NCBI GenBank assembly: GCA_033026295.1
Contig: JAUPFM010000123.1
Span: forward strand, 1-64,000
DNA: 64,000 nucleotides
From: Channa striata
Taxonomy: Eukaryota > Chordata > Actinopteri > Anabantiformes > Channidae
Direction of reading: 5' to 3'
Shown here: in pieces, positions 60,110-64,000 of the stretch
Position numbering within the stretch: position 1 is the first letter of the stretch
Layout: each line of letters starts with the position of its first letter
Notes under the pieces: model-generated
Seen by the model: the letters and a program-made list of their open reading frames with translations, nothing else
Databases searched by the model: none
What the model was told of the DNA's origin: nothing
Program-made: the position numbers and the translations under genes

Positions 60110-63100
60110 ATGTAATTCAAGCATCCTTTTATGCTCGCAATCGCCTTTTCTCAGCGAGAAAATGCTGTTTTGAAGCCAAGCTTGTATTTAACAATTTCTG
60201 CACAAAACTCAAATAAAACTGTGTCTGCCTTCTTATTTAGCCTAAATCCACTCAGCAGAACATATATACAAGCTTGTGGGATGTTTCCTTAAAAGACAGT
60301 AAATGCATGTAATTCAAGCATCCTTTTATGCTCATAATCGCCTTTTCTCAGCGAGAAAATGCTGTTTTGAAGCCAAGCTTGTATTGAACAATTTCTGCAC
60401 AAAACTCAAATAAAACTGTGTCTGCCTTCTTATTTAGCCTAAATCCAATCAGGAGAGACTGAAAATAAGCTTGTGGCATGTTTCCTTAAAAGACAGTAAA
60501 TGCATGTAATTCAAGCATCCTTTTATGCTCGCAATCGCCTTTTCTCAGCGAGAAAATGCTGTTTTGAAGCCAAGCTTGTATTGAACAATTTCTGCACAAA
60601 ACTCAAATAAAACTGTGTCTGCCTTCTTATTTAGCCTAAATCCAATCAGGAGAGACTGAAAATAAGCTTGTGGCATGTTTCCTTAAAAGACAGTAAATGC
60701 ATGTAATTCAAGCATCCTTTTATGCTCGCAATCGCCTTTCCTCAGCGAGAAAATGCTGTTTTGAAGCCAAGCTTGTATTTAACAATTTCTGCACAAAACT
60801 CAAATAAAACTGTGTCTGCCTTCTTATTTAGCCTAAATCCACTCAGCAGAACATATATACAAGCTTGTGGGATGTTTCCTTAAAAGACAGTAAATGCATG
60901 TAATTCAAGCATCCTTTTATGCTCTTAATCGCCTTTTCTCAGCGAGAAAATGCTGTTTTGAAGCCAAGCTTGTATTGAACAATTTCTGCACAAAACTCAA
61001 ATAAAACTGTGTCTGCCTTCTTTTTAGCCTAAATCCAATCAGGAGAGACTGAAAATAAGCTTGTGGCATGTTTCCTTAAAAGACAGTAAATGCATGTAAT
61101 TCAAGCATCCTTTTATGCTCGCAATCGCCTTTTCTCAGCGAGAAAATGCTGTTTTGAAGCCAAGCTTGTATTTAACAATTTCTGCACAAAACTCAAATAA
61201 AACTGTGTCTGCCTTCTTATTTAGCCTAAATCCACTCAGCAGAACATATATACAAGCTTGTGGGATGTTTCCTTAAAAGACAGTAAATGCATGTAATTCA
61301 AGCATCCTTTTATGCTACTTAATCGCCTTTTCTCAGCGAGAAAATGCTGTTTTGAATCAAGCTTGTATTGAACAATTTCTGCACAAAACTCAAATAAAAC
61401 TGTGTCTGCCTTCTTATTTAGCCTAAATCCAATCAGGAGAGACTGAAAATAAGCTTGTGGCATGTTTCCTTAAAAGACAGTAAATGCATGTAATTCAAGC
61501 ATCCTTTCATGCTCGCAATCGCTTTTTCTCAGCGAGAAAATGCTGTTTTGAAGCCAAGCTTGTACTGAACAATTTCTGCACCAAACTCAAATAAAACTGT
61601 GTCTGCCTTCTTATTTAGCCTAAATCCAATCAGGAGAGACTTAAAATAAGCTTGTGGCATATTTCCTTAAAAGACAGTAAATGCATGTAATTCAAGCAAC
61701 CTTTTATGCTACTAATCGCTTTTTCTCAGCGAGAAAATGCTGTTTTGAAGGCAAGCTTGTATTGAACAATTTCTGCACCAAACTCAAATAAAACAATGTC
61801 TGCCTTCTTATTTAGCCTAAATCCACTCAGCAGAACATATACACAAGCTTGTGGGATGTTTCCTTAAAAGACAGAAAATGCTTGTAATTCAAGCATCCTT
61901 TTATGCTCATAATCGCCTTTTCTCAGTGAGAAAATGCTGTTTTGAAGCCAAGCTTGTATATAACAATTTCTGCACCAAACTCAAATAAAACTGTGTCTGC
62001 CTTCTTATTTAGCCTAAATCCACTCAGCAGAACATATATACAAGCTTGTGGGATGTTTCCTTAAAGACAGTAAATGCTTGTAATTCAAGCATCCTTTTAT
62101 GCTCGCAATCGCCTTTTCTCAGCGAGAAAATGCTGTTTTGAAGCCAAGCTTGTATTGAACAATTTCTGCACAAAACTCAAATAAAACTGTGTCTGCCTTC
62201 TTATTTAGCCTAAATCAACTCAGCAGAACATATAAACAAGCTTGTGGGATGTTTCCTTAAAAGACAGTAAATGCATGTAATTCAAGCATCCTTTTATGCT
62301 CAATCGCCTTTTCTCAGCGAGAAACTGCTGTTTTGAAGCCAAGCTTGTATTTAACAATTTCTGCACAAAACTCAAATAAAACTGTGTCTGCCTTCTTATT
62401 TAGCCTAAATCCACTCAGCAGAACATATATACAAGCTTGTGGGATGTTTCCTTAAAAGACAGTAAATGCATGTAATTCAAGCATCCTTTTATGCTCAATC
62501 GCCTTTTCTCAGCGAGAAAATGCTGTTTTAAAGCCAAGCTTGTATTGAACAATTTCTGCACAAAACTCAAATAAAACTGTGTCTGCCTTCTTATTTAGCC
62601 TAAATCCACTCAGGAGAGACTGAAAATAAGCTTGTGGGATGTTTCCTTAAAAGACAGTAAATGCATGTAATTCAAGCATCTTTTTATGCTCATAATCGCC
62701 TTTTCTCAGCGAGAAAATGCTGTTTTAAAGCCAAGCTTGTACTGAACAATTTCTGCACCAAACTCAAATAAAACTGTGTCTGCCTTCTTATTTAGCCTAA
62801 ATCCACTCAGCAGAACATATAAACAAGCTTGTGGGATGTTTCCTTAAAAGACAGTAAATGCATGTAATTCAAGCATCCTTTTATGCTCGTAATCGCCTTT
62901 TCTCAGCGAGAAAATGCTGTTTTGAAGCCAAGCTTGTATTGAACAATTTCTGCACAAAACTCAAATAAAACTGTGTCTGCCTTCTTATTTAGCCTAAATC
63001 CACTCAGCAGAACATATATACAAGCTTGTGGGATGTTTCCTTAAAAGAGAGTAAATGCATGTAATTCAAGCATCCTTTTATGCTTTAATCGCCTTTTCTC

Positions 63101-63325
63101 AGCGAGAAAATGCTGTTTTGAAGCCAAGCCTGTATTGAACAATTTCTGCACAAAACTCAAATAAAACAATGTCTGCCTTCTTATTTAGCCTAAATCCACT
63201 CAGCAGAACATATACACAAGCTTGTGGGATGTTTCCTTAAAAGACAGAAAATGCTTGTAATTCAAGCATCCTTTTATGCTTCTAATCGCCTTTTCTCAGT
63301 GAGAAAATGCTGTTTTGAAGCCAAG
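60110..63325 (+). repeat. Segmental duplication, copy 2
   Basis: Carries the same ordered markers as 51.85-55.06 kb (TTTTGAATCAAGC at about 61348, CATCCTTTCATGC, ACAGAAAATG at 61871, GAGAAACTGC near 62319, GAGAGTAAATG at 63047, AAGCCTGTAT at 63126). In the pairs I compared the copies are nearly identical outside the GCTCGCAATC site, where copy 2 has many different forms. Confidence 0.9.
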
Positions 63326-64000
63326 CTTGTATATAACAATTTCTGCACCAAACTCAAATAAAACTGTGTCTGCCTTCTTATTTAGCCTAAATCCACTCAG
63401 CAGAACATATATACAAGCTTGTGGGATGTTTCCTTAAAAGACAGTAAATGCTTGTAATTCAAGCATCCTTTTATTTCATAATCGCCTTTTCTCAGCGAGA
63501 AAATGCTGTTTTGAAGCCAAGCTTGTATTGAACAATTTCTGCACAAAACTCAAATAAAACTGTGTCTGCCTTCTTATTTAGCCTAAATCAACTCAGCAGA
63601 ACATATAAACAAGCTTGTGGGATGTTTCCTTAAAAGACAGTAAATGCATGTAATTCAAGCATCCTTTTATGCTCTTAATCGCCTTTTCTCAGCGAGAAAC
63701 TGCTGTTTTGAAGCCAAGCTTGTATTTAACAATTTCTGCACAAAACTCAAATAAAACTGTGTCTGCCTTCTTATTTAGCCTAAATCCACTCAGCAGAACA
63801 TATATACAAGCTTGTGGGATGTTTCCTTAAAAGACAGTAAATGCATGTAATTCAAGCATCCTTTTATGCTTTTAATCGCCTTTTCTCAGCGAGAAAATGC
63901 TGTTTTGAAGCCAAGCTTGTATTGAACAATTTCTGCACAAAACTCAAATAAAACTGTGTCTGCCTTCTTATTTAGCCTAAATCCACTCAGGAGAGACTGA
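61870..64000 (+). repeat. 7-monomer repeat (1374 bp) at the right edge
   Basis: The series ACAGAAAATGCTTG, TCAGTGAGAAA, GTATATAAC, GTAAATGCTTG, AAATCAACTCAGC, GAGAAACTGC occurs from about 61871 and again from 63244. An equivalent series starts at 53604. The second unit here runs off the end of the window in its fourth monomer, so the array is expanding by 7-monomer steps in this part. Confidence 0.85.

Larger units (their letters stand above)
36900..64000 (+). repeat. Satellite array, right arm (about 138 monomers)
   Basis: The same monomer in the same orientation and phase as the left arm. From 37072 to 53604 there are 84 monomers in 16532 bp, giving 196.8 bp each. Variants I saw only here include CAGAACAGATAAAC, TGTAAGTCAAGC, GTACTAAAC, CCTTTCCTCAGCG and CTTCTTTTTAGCC. 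The arm is well homogenised except at the GCTCGCAATC site. It continues beyond the right edge of the window, which cuts a type B copy. No gene is present. Confidence 0.98.

Noticed and set aside
1..64000. CRISPR array
   Set aside because: The repeats are 197-bp contiguous tandem units with no unique spacers; the sequence is eukaryotic satellite.

Overview
The window is almost entirely one satellite DNA array. About 316 head-to-tail copies of an AT-rich monomer of about 197 bp run in the same orientation from base 1 to base 64000. One block of GC-rich, CpG-rich DNA of about 1.95 kb (34956-36903) interrupts them. I find no protein-coding gene, tRNA, rRNA, CRISPR array or autonomous transposon. 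The open frames in the satellite are about one monomer long and recur with the period. The longer frames in the GC block come from stop-poor, GC-rich tandem repeats. The content fits eukaryotic constitutive heterochromatin, either centromeric or pericentromeric. The CpG-island-like insert with NRF1-type palindromes and (CT)n suggests a vertebrate, but I do not recognise the satellite family and cannot name the species.

Layout. (1) 1-about 10500: monomers with many small indels, fading rightward; this is either a decayed array edge or an unpolished contig end. (2) 10500-34955: cleaner monomers in overlapping higher-order repeats with 3-, 7-, 11-, 15- and 35-monomer offsets. (3) 34956-36903: the GC-rich block, consisting of a junction that looks like decayed satellite, a G-rich purine stretch, two GCGCATGCGC palindromes, a pyrimidine tract, a minisatellite of about 75 bp units, and a minisatellite of about 37 bp units with a 128-bp composite period. 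(4) 36904-64000: the array resumes in the same phase and orientation, with clear 5-monomer (985 bp) and 8-monomer (about 1573 bp) higher-order repeats, a block of about 3.2 kb repeated 8267 bp downstream, and a 7-monomer (1374 bp) repeat at the right end.

Monomer anatomy, numbered from ACAGTAAATG as position 1: an AGCAT/ATGCT hairpin at 22-37, CpG-bearing GCAATCGCC at 39-47, a TTTTCTC-AGC-GAGAAAA hairpin at 48-64, CAAGCTTGT at 79-87 and 171-179, AATAAA at 114-119, and a two-state block at 149-178 that defines types A and B.

The most interesting observation is that several kinds of change fall on the same 45-bp two-hairpin segment. These are a hypervariable CpG-containing spacer, deletions that remove the hairpin, and the entry point of the GC-rich block. 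Either this is a structure-prone breakage site in the satellite, or part of the signal is a sequencing or polishing artefact at a CpG. Both readings are testable.
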